A DNA stretch of 6,963 bases, taken from Treponema sp. GTDB taxonomy: Bacteria > Spirochaetota > Spirochaetia > Treponematales > Breznakiellaceae. Each line of letters opens with the position of its first letter. Position 1 is the first letter of the stretch. A model generated the notes under the pieces. It was not told the origin of the DNA, did not search any database, and worked only from the letters and a program-made list of their open reading frames with translations. A program made the position numbers and the translations under genes. The stretch spans positions 1-6,963 of the forward strand of contig JAISSG010000144.1 of NCBI GenBank assembly GCA_031273185.1. Reading direction: 5' to 3'. Shown in pieces: positions 1 to 6,149 of this stretch.

Positions 1-1676
1 TCCATCGCCTCGCTCATGCGGTCGGCGTACATGATCACCTTGCCCGCAGCGTTCCTCGCCGCCCGCCCGATGATCTGCACCAGGCTTGTCAGCGATCGCA
101 AAAACCCGATCTTGTCCGCATCGAGGATGGCGATGAACGAAACCTCCGGCAGGTCGATACCCTCGCGCAAGAGGTTAATTCCGACCAGTATGTCAAAATC
201 CCCCTGCCGCAGTTGGGTAAGTATCTCCACCCGCTCAATGGTCTCGACCTCGCTGTGGATGTAGCGGACTTTTAGCCCCAGGCCGGACAGGTAGTCGGTT
301 AAGTCCTCTGCCATTTTTTTGGTGAGGGTAAGGCTCAGCGAGCGCTCGCCGGCCTTGATCCGCCCCCGTACCTCGCCGTAGATGTCCTCCATCTGGCCTT
401 CGCTGGGGCGCACTTCGATCTGTGGGTCCAACAATCCGGTGGGGCGGATAAGCTGCTGCACCACCCGCGCCGACTGGTCAAGTTCGGTTTTGCCGGGGGT
501 GGCAGACACAAAAACCGTCTTGTCCAGCCGCTCGACAAATTCATCGTAGCGCAGGGGGCGGTTGTCCAGAGCACAGGGCAGGCGGAAGCCGTAGTCCACA
601 AGGCTTTGCTTGCGGCTGCGGTCCCCGGCGTACATTGCCCCAATCTGGGGAAGGGTAACGTGGCTTTCGTCGATAAAGGTCAAGTGGCGCTGGGGAAGGT
701 AATCGACCAGCGTGTCCGGCGATTCGCCCGGCTTTCGTCCCGCCAGCAGCGCCGAATAATTTTCAATACCGGAGCAGTAGCCCATTTCAGTTAACATTTC
801 GATGTCGTACTCGACACGGGTCTTGAGCCGCTCCGCCTCCATTATCTTGCCCGCGTTTTGAAAAAACTCCAGCCTCGAAGCAAGCTCCGCTTTGATCGCC
901 CCCATCGCATTGTGCACCATGTCGGCGGGCATAACGAACTGCTTGGCGGGGTAGATCAGCGCCCGATCAAGCTCCTCCAGCACTTCCCCCGACACGGGGT
1001 TGAAGCGCCGAATACGCTCGACCTTATCCCAGTCCAGATCGACGCGGTAGGCTTCTTCCATGTATGCGGGAAAAATCTCCAGCGTGTCGCCACGGCGACG
1101 AAAGCGCCCACGCTCCAGCACCGCGTCGTTGCGCTCGTACTGGAGTTCCACAAAGCGGCGGATCAGGGCATCGACATCGACAATCTCGCCTTTGGAAAAG
1201 GTGGAAGTCATTTTTTTATACACATCCGGCGTTACCATGCCGTAGATGCAGGACACGGTGGCGACGATGATCACGTCCTCCCGTTCCATCATGCTGCGCG
1301 CTGCCGAAAGCCGCATCCGTTCGATCTCGTCGTTTATCGAAGCGTCTTTTTCGATATATAGGTCGCGGCTGGCGACATACGCCTCCGGCTGGTAGTAGTC
1401 GTAGTAGGAGACAAAGTACTCCACGGCGTTGTCGGGGAAAAAGCCTTTAAACTCGCGGTAGAGCTGCGCCGCCAGGGTTTTGTTGTGGCTGACGACCAAG
1501 GTGGGCATCTGCACCGCCTCGATGATCTTCGCCATGGTAAAGGTTTTTCCCGAACCGGTAACGCCCTGCAGGGTCTGGTACTTGTCGCCGGCCTTGATTC
1601 CGGCGGCCAGCGCGGCGATGGCCTCGCCCTGATCCCCTGCCGGCTTGTACGGAGACACTACTTTAAACGGGCGCAT
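1..1676 (-). CDS. uvrB: UvrABC excinuclease subunit B, 3' end outside window
   Basis: UvrB is the damage-verifying helicase-like subunit of nucleotide excision repair. It is loaded by UvrA and then recruits UvrC for incision. The minus-strand frame is open from the ATG at 1674-1676 to the left edge (558 codons; family about 660-680, so roughly the last 110 residues are missing, including the C-terminal UvrC/UvrA-contacting domain). Visible landmarks are Walker A GVTGSGKT (38-45), the damage-probing beta-hairpin start YYDYYQPEAY (91-100) with the four tyrosines of the family, IEKDAS and IERMRLSAA just after it, the family motif TFIDESH (D336), VSATPGKTE, YIHSEVET, and the helicase motif QIIGRAARN (motif VI, about 534-542). 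The start is supported by a strong AAGGAGG six bases upstream of the ATG. That site overlaps the stop codon of the upstream ATPase gene, suggesting co-transcription and translational coupling. No internal frameshift was noticed. The identification is very secure. Confidence 0.98.
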   Translation of the reverse strand, partial: MRPFKVVSPYKPAGDQGEAIAALAAGIKAGDKYQTLQGVTGSGKTFTMAKIIEAVQMPTLVVSHNKTLAAQLYREFKGFFPDNAVEYFVSYYDYYQPEAYVASRDLYIEKDASINDEIERMRLSAARSMMEREDVIIVATVSCIYGMVTPDVYKKMTSTFSKGEIVDVDALIRRFVELQYERNDAVLERGRFRRRGDTLEIFPAYMEEAYRVDLDWDKVERIRRFNPVSGEVLEELDRALIYPAKQFVMPADMVHNAMGAIKAELASRLEFFQNAGKIMEAERLKTRVEYDIEMLTEMGYCSGIENYSALLAGRKPGESPDTLVDYLPQRHLTFIDESHVTLPQIGAMYAGDRSRKQSLVDYGFRLPCALDNRPLRYDEFVERLDKTVFVSATPGKTELDQSARVVQQLIRPTGLLDPQIEVRPSEGQMEDIYGEVRGRIKAGERSLSLTLTKKMAEDLTDYLSGLGLKVRYIHSEVETIERVEILTQLRQGDFDILVGINLLREGIDLPEVSFIAILDADKIGFLRSLTSLVQIIGRAARNAAGKVIMYADRMSEAM

Positions 1677-1685
1677 TGAGCCTCC

Positions 1686-2936
1686 TTAAATCTCCCACAC
1701 GGGAATTGAAACCACTTCCCGGTTAATGGGAAAACGGCTGTGCCCCAGGCACAGAACCGCCCCCGTGCCGATTTTCTTGCCCAGCTTTTTGAGCGCACCG
1801 AAATGTTTTATATCGACCTCGCCGGGCATGGCGGTTTTTTTTACCTCCACCGGATACAGGGTCATGTTTTTTTCAATCACAAAATCAATTTCCTTTTGAT
1901 CCGTGTCCCGGTAAAAATAGATTAAGGGGCTAATGCCCTTGTGCAGATAACTTTTCAGTATCTCGCCAAGGCACCATGTTTCCAGTATCGCGCCGTCCAT
2001 TGCCCCTGCATAGAGGGTTTCCGGCGTTTCCCAGCGGCACAGGTAGGCGCACAGGCCAGTGTCCAAAAAATACACCTTGGGCGTTTTGACGATCCGCTTG
2101 GTGATGTTTGGGGAGTAGGGCTTCAACAGGTAGACAATGCCCGAACGCTCCAGCACGCCCATCCAGGCTTGAGCGGTTTTTACGTCAATACCGGTGTCCC
2201 TGGCAAGGTCGCTGTAATTAACCAGCCTGGCGGTTCTTGCTGCAACCGCCGACAAGAAATTGTAAAATTGCAACGGTTTTTCAACATTGTAAAAATCCCT
2301 GACATCCCGCTCTATATACGACTGAATGTATGAAGCGTAAAAGGCTTCTCGGTTTAATTTTTTATCAACAATCAATTCCGGCAACGAGCCTTCCCATATA
2401 CGTTTATATACCTCTTTTGGCGTAAGGGGCTTTATTTTTGGCGGGACTGTTTTACCGCGTGAATTGGCCCCGACCGGCTGCGGAGGGGAAAGTTCCGGCA
2501 GGAAGGGTTTGCCGCTACGGGGAATTTTCATTTTTTCGCGCTGGGAAAGACCAAAAAGATCGAGGATAACTATACGCCCGGCCAAAGATTCCTGTATGCC
2601 CTGCATTAAACTGTATTTTTGCGAGCCGGTAAGCCAAAAGGCCCCCTTGTGTTTTTTATGGGTGTCAACGTATATTTTGATATACGGAAAAAGCTCCGGG
2701 GCGTATTGTATCTCGTCAATAAGGATCGGAGGAGGATGTTCTGCCAGAAAAAGCTCGGGGTCATTTCGGGCCATTGCGCGGAATTTGGCATCGTCCAGGG
2801 TGATATACTCCCGTTTTCCTCTTGCCAGTTCTTCAAGCAGGGTGGTCTTACCCACCTGCCGTTGGCCTGTCAGCAAGAGAACCCTGAAACTTCGGGAAAA
2901 TTCTTCGATAACCCCGGCCATTGTGCGCTCAAGCAT
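1686..2936 (-). CDS. AAA ATPase with DUF4143 domain (AAA_14/DUF4143 family)
   Basis: This 416-residue protein has the common prokaryotic AAA_14 plus DUF4143 architecture, whose cellular role is poorly known. Seen in the sequence: Walker A GQRQVGKT (24-31), Walker B ILIDEIQ (71-77) and a sensor-like WLTGSQ (101-106). A linker at 130-170 is followed by the DUF4143 part: SYIERDVRD (206-214), a winged-helix-like stretch (about 227-275) and KVYFLDTGL (287-295). The end resembles a PD-(D/E)XK nuclease core, with E319, then D351 and E364-x-K366 (motif EIDFVIEK...PVEVKK). Length is normal and there is no internal stop, so it appears intact. The ATG has a GGAG nine bases upstream and a promoter further up. 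The TAA stop sits within the Shine-Dalgarno of uvrB, leaving nine bases between the genes. Such ATPases are often scattered, patchily distributed genes; here it looks inserted ahead of uvrB. No toxin or restriction partner adjoins it. The family call is firm, the function is not known. Confidence 0.93.
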   Translation of the reverse strand: MLERTMAGVIEEFSRSFRVLLLTGQRQVGKTTLLEELARGKREYITLDDAKFRAMARNDPELFLAEHPPPILIDEIQYAPELFPYIKIYVDTHKKHKGAFWLTGSQKYSLMQGIQESLAGRIVILDLFGLSQREKMKIPRSGKPFLPELSPPQPVGANSRGKTVPPKIKPLTPKEVYKRIWEGSLPELIVDKKLNREAFYASYIQSYIERDVRDFYNVEKPLQFYNFLSAVAARTARLVNYSDLARDTGIDVKTAQAWMGVLERSGIVYLLKPYSPNITKRIVKTPKVYFLDTGLCAYLCRWETPETLYAGAMDGAILETWCLGEILKSYLHKGISPLIYFYRDTDQKEIDFVIEKNMTLYPVEVKKTAMPGEVDIKHFGALKKLGKKIGTGAVLCLGHSRFPINREVVSIPVWEI

Positions 2937-2957
2937 AATCCCATACTCCGTTCAATT

Positions 2958-2976
2958 TGGAATCTGATTCCAGATT
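2958..2976. promoter_or_regulatory. Overlapping palindromes at the ATPase promoter (possible operator)
   Basis: Two nested inverted repeats are present: TGGAATC-T-GATTCCA (2958-2972, perfect 7-bp arms) and AATCTG-ATTC-CAGATT (2961-2976, perfect 6-bp arms). They cover the proposed -10 and transcription start, the place where a dimeric repressor would block transcription. This is an inference from position and symmetry only. A short RNA hairpin in the leader is the alternative. Confidence 0.4.
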
Positions 2977-3000
2977 AAACGGAAAGGGAGATATTGTCAA
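2972..3000 (-). promoter_or_regulatory. Putative sigma-70 promoter of the ATPase-uvrB unit
   Basis: On the minus strand a perfect -35 hexamer TTGACA (2995-3000) is followed after 17 bases by TAATCT (2972-2977) as a weak -10. TTTAAT (2974-2979), at 15-base spacing, is a better-looking alternative. Transcription would start near 2965, giving a leader of about 30 bases before the ATG at 2936. Because no other good promoter was seen between the ATPase gene and uvrB, it may also serve uvrB. Confidence 0.55.
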
Positions 3001-3098
3001 GTACCCTGTACCAGATGGCTAGGCGACACCGAAAACAAGAGAGTGTACATCCATCCACCTATTCCCCCCTCCGTGCCTCCTTTTTTGACTCTTCAGGA

Positions 3099-3133
3099 GG
3101 CTTGTACGGCGACACTACTTCAAACGGGCGCAT
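3099..3133 (-). repeat. Near-identical copy of the uvrB 5' end (first ~12 codons)
   Basis: The 35 bases 3099-3133 match 1642-1676, the start of uvrB, at 33 positions and in the same orientation. Read on the minus strand from the ATG at 3131-3133 it gives MRPFEVVSPYK, against MRPFKVVSPYK in uvrB. The differences are one synonymous change and one K5E change. After codon 12 the similarity stops and the frame ends at a TAG (3059-3061) after 24 codons. No Shine-Dalgarno precedes this ATG, so it is probably not translated. It is best explained as the former uvrB start, or a duplicate of it, left behind when the ATPase gene was inserted. The rest of 2978-3177 holds nothing else recognised. Confidence 0.85.
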
Positions 3134-3177
3134 AGCTGGGTACGTTATTTAACATTTTCCTGTATGGAATTATTTCC

Positions 3178-3465
3178 TTAAATAAGGCTTTCATTCTTTT
3201 CTTTCTCCAGCTCAAGGTCGTAATAATTTTGAAGGTTAAGCCAGAATTGCGCTGAATTGCCAAAAAACTTTGAAAGCCTCAGAGCCATGTCTGCCGTTAT
3301 TCTGCGGTTGCCCTTGATTATCTGGCCGATAGCGGTTTGCTGCACCTTTATTCGTGGCGAGGGTTTAATACCCCGCCCCTCTGGGCTAAACTTGACCCAC
3401 AGAATCATATCACGATGCAATAGTATTGTCACGGCAATTGTACTTTTGCAAACCCGCTTTTGCAT
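3178..3465 (-). CDS. HigA-family antitoxin-like protein, N-terminal half degenerate, possible pseudogene
   Basis: HigA-type proteins are small XRE/helix-turn-helix antitoxins that neutralise HigB mRNA-cleaving toxins and repress their own operon. From the ATG at 3463-3465 the frame gives 95 residues, a normal HigA length, with AAGGA four bases upstream. Residues 39-84 are typical of the family: IKVQQTAIGQIIKGNRRIT, then ADMALRLSKFFGNSAQFWLN and LQNYYDL. The N-terminal half is not. The usual HPGEIL..EF..P.GI block is recognisable only as HRDMILWVKFSPEGRGIKPS (17-36), and about three residues of the first helix-turn-helix helix seem deleted before IKV. The frame stays open upstream to 3837, but that extension is K/R-rich low-complexity sequence antisense to the plus-strand gene and is not credible. 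No HigB gene lies on either side. It is either a decayed orphan antitoxin or a very divergent functional one. The C-terminal family match is confident, its functionality is not. Confidence 0.6.
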   Translation of the reverse strand: MQKRVCKSTIAVTILLHRDMILWVKFSPEGRGIKPSPRIKVQQTAIGQIIKGNRRITADMALRLSKFFGNSAQFWLNLQNYYDLELEKEKNESLI

Positions 3466-3472
3466 AGGTTCC

Positions 3473-3541
3473 TTAAATCTCCCAGGCGAAAGCGGCTTGG
3501 GCCTCTGTTTTGCCAGGTCGGTCGCTATGCCCGTTCCCTCG
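3473..3541 (-). pseudogene. Possible C-terminal remnant of a second DUF4143-type ATPase
   Basis: On the minus strand, immediately before the HigA-like gene, is a 22-codon open stretch ending in W-E-I-stop. Its last 19 residues (GHSDRPGK... to WEI) align without gaps to the last 19 of the ATPase at 1686-2936 (GHSRFPIN... to WEI), with eight identical. The DNA across the stop shares a 14-base block (CCTTAAATCTCCCA on the plus strand, 1684-1697 and 3472-3485). A TAG at 3542-3544 closes the frame upstream, so only a fragment survives. The layout 'WEI-stop, then AAGGA, then ATG of the next gene' is the same as at the ATPase-uvrB junction. The match is short and could be partly chance. Confidence 0.4.
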
Positions 3542-3559
3542 CTATAGGCGTGAATTCTG

Positions 3560-3586
3560 CCCTTTTCTCTTTTCCTTTTTCTCTTT
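3560..3586 (+). other. 27-base pure pyrimidine tract in the leader of the 3599 gene
   Basis: Every base from 3560 to 3586 is C or T, and after one A the run continues for five more. It ends 12 bases before the ATG at 3599, in the place where a Shine-Dalgarno would be expected. The complementary purine run produces the K/R-rich nonsense peptides seen on the minus strand. The rest of 3542-3598 shows no terminator and no convincing promoter. Confidence 0.7.
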
Positions 3587-3598
3587 ACTCTTGAATTG

Positions 3599-4510
3599 AT
3601 GAAGCGTAAGAGGTTTTTTGCGGTTTTGGCGATTGTCTTTGCGGTGCTGGCCATGCCGCCACTGGTCTTTTTCGCCCGCGCCCCGGTGCTTGTCGTCACC
3701 GATGCGCCGTTTGCCGCCCTGTACGGGCCGTCCCGCATGAAGCGGGAGCAGGCTGCCTCCTCGCTTGCCCTGTTCCGCCGGGTAAAGCCGGTGCTGGCCG
3801 CCGACGGGGCAGGCCCCGACATCCTTGTCGTTGCCATTTCGAGCGCCGCGTCGCGGCCTTTTTGCGTGCTGTTCCCCCGCCATCTGGCATCGGCTGCGGA
3901 GCGCTACCACGAGCAGTTCCCTGAAATTCCCGCCGTCCTGCTCGGCGGGTTTGCCCCCGCCCCAAACCTGCCGGTACCAGACGGCTTTTTGTGCGTGTAC
4001 GAGACCGACCGTGACGCCGACCTGTACCGGGCGGGGCTTTTTGCGGGGCTGCTTGGCGATCCAAGGCATGGGCAGGCGCCGGCAGCCCGGCGAACTTTTG
4101 CCCTGTGGCAGGACATTGCCGTAACCGCCGCCCAGCGTGACCTTTTTATCATAGGGGCGAGGGAGCGGCACCCGGAATCGGGGGTTATTTTTGCCAATAG
4201 CGCCGCCGAGATGCCGGATGAGGGGAGCCTGTCCTGCGCGGTGCTTACCGGGGCCGGGGCGGAGTATCTTGAGAGGCGCCCCCGAATTCCCGTTGTCCTG
4301 TTCAGTTGGCTGGATCCGGCTATAACTTCAAGGGAAGTCGCCGTATTGTTTGACGATTCTCCCTGGGGTCTTGCCGTTCCCGCGGCGCGGATGGCGGCAA
4401 ACCGGCAGGCAGAAGGGAAAATTCCGTCAAAACCACTGATTCTTTCGGCAAATCTTGCCGATAGTAGTATATTCCGGGCGCTCAGGCGGGCGGCAAGGAG
4501 AATGCCATGA
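3599..4510 (+). CDS. Membrane-anchored, probably periplasmic protein of unknown function (possible periplasmic-binding-protein-like fold)
   Basis: I do not recognise a named family. The 303-residue product starts with a basic MKRKR followed by a hydrophobic segment (6-25) that could be an uncleaved signal anchor or a signal peptide. There is no lipobox cysteine, so it is probably not a lipoprotein. The rest reads as alternating beta strands and helices: APVLVVTDAPF (28-38), DILVVAISSA (74-83), PAVLLGG (111-117), RDADLYRAGLFAGLLG (138-153), PVVLFSWLDP (231-240) and EVAVLFDDSPWGLAVPAARM (246-265). That pattern resembles type I periplasmic binding proteins, but this is only an impression. A TTG three bases earlier (3596) is an alternative start; neither has a Shine-Dalgarno. 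The strand choice rests on the signal-like N-terminus and on the gene ending just before the flaA promoter. It lies 89 bases upstream of flaA in the same direction, so a role in the cell envelope or flagellar sheath is possible but unproven. Confidence 0.75.
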   Translation: MKRKRFFAVLAIVFAVLAMPPLVFFARAPVLVVTDAPFAALYGPSRMKREQAASSLALFRRVKPVLAADGAGPDILVVAISSAASRPFCVLFPRHLASAAERYHEQFPEIPAVLLGGFAPAPNLPVPDGFLCVYETDRDADLYRAGLFAGLLGDPRHGQAPAARRTFALWQDIAVTAAQRDLFIIGARERHPESGVIFANSAAEMPDEGSLSCAVLTGAGAEYLERRPRIPVVLFSWLDPAITSREVAVLFDDSPWGLAVPAARMAANRQAEGKIPSKPLILSANLADSSIFRALRRAARRMP

Positions 4511-4532
4511 AATGCAGAATTTCCTGGAATCG

Positions 4533-4561
4533 TTGACAAAGGATTGGCAAAACAATATAAT
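4533..4561 (+). promoter_or_regulatory. Perfect-consensus sigma-70 promoter of the flaA operon
   Basis: TTGACA (4533-4538), a spacer of exactly 17 bases (4539-4555) and TATAAT (4556-4561) match the housekeeping consensus at all twelve positions. Transcription should begin around 4568, leaving a leader of about 32 bases to the flaA start at 4600. No sigma-28-type or sigma-54-type element was seen here. Spirochaete flaA genes are known to be read from sigma-70-type promoters. Confidence 0.9.
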
Positions 4562-4599
4562 TTGAGATGTAGAATGATTTTGAGCAAAGGAGAATAGGG

Positions 4600-5391
4600 A
4601 TGAAATACGGCAGTATAAAAGCTGTTTGCCTTGTAGTATTGGCATGCATAGCGGTTCTGTCAGCCTCCGCCGACGAAGTAACCGTAGATTTGACCTCTAT
4701 AGTGCTGGAGAGCTTCAACGGTGAAACAACCCATGAGTGGCATGACGGAAGGCACCCCAGGAGCTTTGAATATTCCTGGGAACTGAGGGCCAGCAAATTT
4801 ACTACAACGACCAAGGATGAGGATGGAAATGAGGTTACTTACCCGGTTTCGACCTATGTCGAAGCATGGCCGATTGCCCTTTACGGCTACAACCGCGATG
4901 GCGTGGATATCAAGAGCTTTGGTATCAACGGCCGGTTTGATCGCCAGGGCTATAACTGGATAGACGTGGTTCCGGTTAACTCCGACGGCGAGGCGTTTGA
5001 GATACCGATGCCCGGGCGGGTTCGGTACATGGACCTGTGGGTGTGGGGCGCGAACCTGGACTACTACATTGAGGTATACGTGCGGGACTACCAGGGGATT
5101 GTCCATATGGTCCGGCTTGGCAGCATCGCCTATCCGGGCTGGAGAAACCTCAGGGCACACATCCCCGGTACTGTTCGCCAGGCAAAACGGATACTGCCGT
5201 CCCATGCCCAGCTCCATTTTGTGAAATTCCGCATCTGGACCCAGCCTATGGAGAGGGTCAACAATTTCTACGTCTATTTCAAGCAGTTCAAGATCCTTAC
5301 GGATACTTTTGAAACCCTCTTTGACGGCGATGAGTTGGCCGATCCGGATCTCATTCCGCAGTTCTGGGCTAGCAACGGCGATACCAATTAA
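4600..5391 (+). CDS. flaA: FlaA-family flagellar filament outer layer (sheath) protein, first paralog
   Basis: FlaA proteins form the sheath around the FlaB core of spirochaete periplasmic flagella and affect filament stiffness and motility. The 263-residue product has a classic signal peptide (hydrophobic 8-20, likely cleavage after SASA at 24, before DEV), as expected for Sec export. Family features follow: SFGINGRFDRQGYNWIDVVP (106-125), MDLWVWGANLDYYIEVYVRDYQG (144-166), GWRNLRAHIP (180-189), KFRIWTQPME (209-218) and the C-terminal FYVYFKQFKILTDTFETLFDGDELADP (223-249). It aligns clearly with the next gene in these blocks, but the two are diverged. AAAGGAG seven bases before the ATG and the strong promoter at 4533-4561 support this start. 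In Treponema the flaA genes separate from the main flaA1 are often called flaA2 and flaA3 and lie side by side. I cannot assign which number applies, so the general symbol is given. Confidence 0.93.
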   Translation: MKYGSIKAVCLVVLACIAVLSASADEVTVDLTSIVLESFNGETTHEWHDGRHPRSFEYSWELRASKFTTTTKDEDGNEVTYPVSTYVEAWPIALYGYNRDGVDIKSFGINGRFDRQGYNWIDVVPVNSDGEAFEIPMPGRVRYMDLWVWGANLDYYIEVYVRDYQGIVHMVRLGSIAYPGWRNLRAHIPGTVRQAKRILPSHAQLHFVKFRIWTQPMERVNNFYVYFKQFKILTDTFETLFDGDELADPDLIPQFWASNGDTN

Positions 5392-5401
5392 GGAGAGTCA
5401 A

Positions 5402-6124
5402 ATGAAACGGATAATACTTACTGCGTTGTTTATTGCGCTTGCTGCCGGCATGGTTTTTGCCCAGGAAGATGCCGGTGACCCGGATCCCATGTATATGGGA
5501 ATCGAGTCTGCCCAACAGATGCTCAAGGAAGTGTCGGTTGACAAGTTCGAGTTTGACGGCTTTTGGCGTTCTTATATGTCATCCGACGAAGGCTATACCG
5601 CCACGAGGCTGTTTTTTGGCGGCCCCGGTTCCAAGGAGCCAATCCCCGACGAAGAGGGCCTGGACATCCCCGATGACTACGTTCTCGGTACGCGGGTGGA
5701 TTTCCTCAGGCGGGGTTACAACAGCTTTACCCTCCGCCCCATCCGCCCCCTCCCCATTGAGGGTGTGACCAAAACCGTCTCGGTATGGGTAATCGGGAGG
5801 AATTTCAACCACGAGCTTAAGCTGCTCATCCAGGATTTTTTCGGCAGGAACTACGAAATTTACATGGGGAAATTAAATTTCCAGGGCTGGAAAAAATTGA
5901 CCGTTGCCATCCCCCCGCAGTCGGCTGACGGGGTAAACGGCGTTACCCAGCGGAGCTACCATTACAACAACCAGATGGGGCTGAGGATCACGGGTTTCCG
6001 CATCGACTGTGACCCGATGGAAGCCTACGGCACCTACTACATCTACTTTGACGACCTGCGGGCGGTAACCGACCTCTTTGCCGAGAATAACCGCGACCCG
6101 GACGACATGGCGGACGGCTGGTAA
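5402..6124 (+). CDS. flaA: FlaA-family flagellar filament outer layer (sheath) protein, second paralog
   Basis: This is a second FlaA sheath protein of 240 residues. The signal peptide is clear (MKRIILTALFIALAAGMVFA, cleavage after A20 before QED). Then come MYMGIESAQQMLKE (30-43), DKFEFDGFW (47-55), RVDFLRRGYNSFTLRPIRPLP (98-118), VSVWVIGRNFNHELKLLIQDFFGRN (126-150), GWKKLTVAIPP (162-172), GFRIDCDPMEAYGTYYIYFDDLRAVTDLF (198-226) and the acidic end DPDDMADGW. The sequence is open upstream to 5309, but the start at 5402 is preferred because AAGGAG overlaps the stop codon of the first flaA, six bases before the ATG, and the signal peptide begins exactly there. The ten-base gap makes a tight two-gene operon, probably with balanced expression of the sheath subunits. 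The operon ends at the terminator 26 bases downstream. There is one cysteine (203) in the mature part. Confidence 0.95.
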   Translation: MKRIILTALFIALAAGMVFAQEDAGDPDPMYMGIESAQQMLKEVSVDKFEFDGFWRSYMSSDEGYTATRLFFGGPGSKEPIPDEEGLDIPDDYVLGTRVDFLRRGYNSFTLRPIRPLPIEGVTKTVSVWVIGRNFNHELKLLIQDFFGRNYEIYMGKLNFQGWKKLTVAIPPQSADGVNGVTQRSYHYNNQMGLRITGFRIDCDPMEAYGTYYIYFDDLRAVTDLFAENNRDPDDMADGW

Positions 6125-6126
6125 AA

Positions 6127-6140
6127 GCAATTAGCAATTA
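6127..6140. repeat. Tandem heptamer GCAATTA x2
   Basis: Two exact copies of GCAATTA follow each other just after the flaA stop, in an AT-rich stretch leading into the terminator hairpin. It may be chance, or the edge of a small dispersed intergenic repeat that includes the hairpin. Confidence 0.5.
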
Positions 6141-6149
6141 ACAGGTAAC

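Noticed and set aside
858..1361. Open plus-strand frame of 167 codons, and other plus-strand frames within 16-1679
   Set aside because: They lie antisense to uvrB, whose minus-strand frame carries all family motifs; no recognisable protein features.
3075..3101. Inverted repeat GCCTCCT / AGGAGGC with a 13-base loop as a terminator
   Set aside because: The stem has only seven pairs, the loop is long and no T-run follows on either strand.
3178..3837. 219-codon minus-strand frame that includes the HigA-like part
   Set aside because: The first 124 codons are low-complexity K/R/A-rich sequence antisense to the start of the 3599 gene and the pyrimidine tract; the start at 3465 has a Shine-Dalgarno and gives a normal HigA length.
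3904..4587. 227-codon minus-strand frame (and 3542-4171 minus)
   Set aside because: Antisense to the 3599-4510 gene and running across the flaA promoter; no family features, while the plus-strand product has a signal-like N-terminus.
4600..4671. Possible lipoprotein signal (V-L-A-C at residues 13-16) in the first FlaA
   Set aside because: The cysteine is inside the hydrophobic core and is followed by more hydrophobic residues and a good signal peptidase I site (SASA before DE).
4660..5217. 185-codon minus-strand frame
   Set aside because: Shadow of the first flaA gene, which has clear family motifs and expression signals.
5309..5401. N-terminal extension of the second FlaA to 5309
   Set aside because: It would overlap the first flaA in another frame and bury the signal peptide; the ATG at 5402 has a well-placed AAGGAG.
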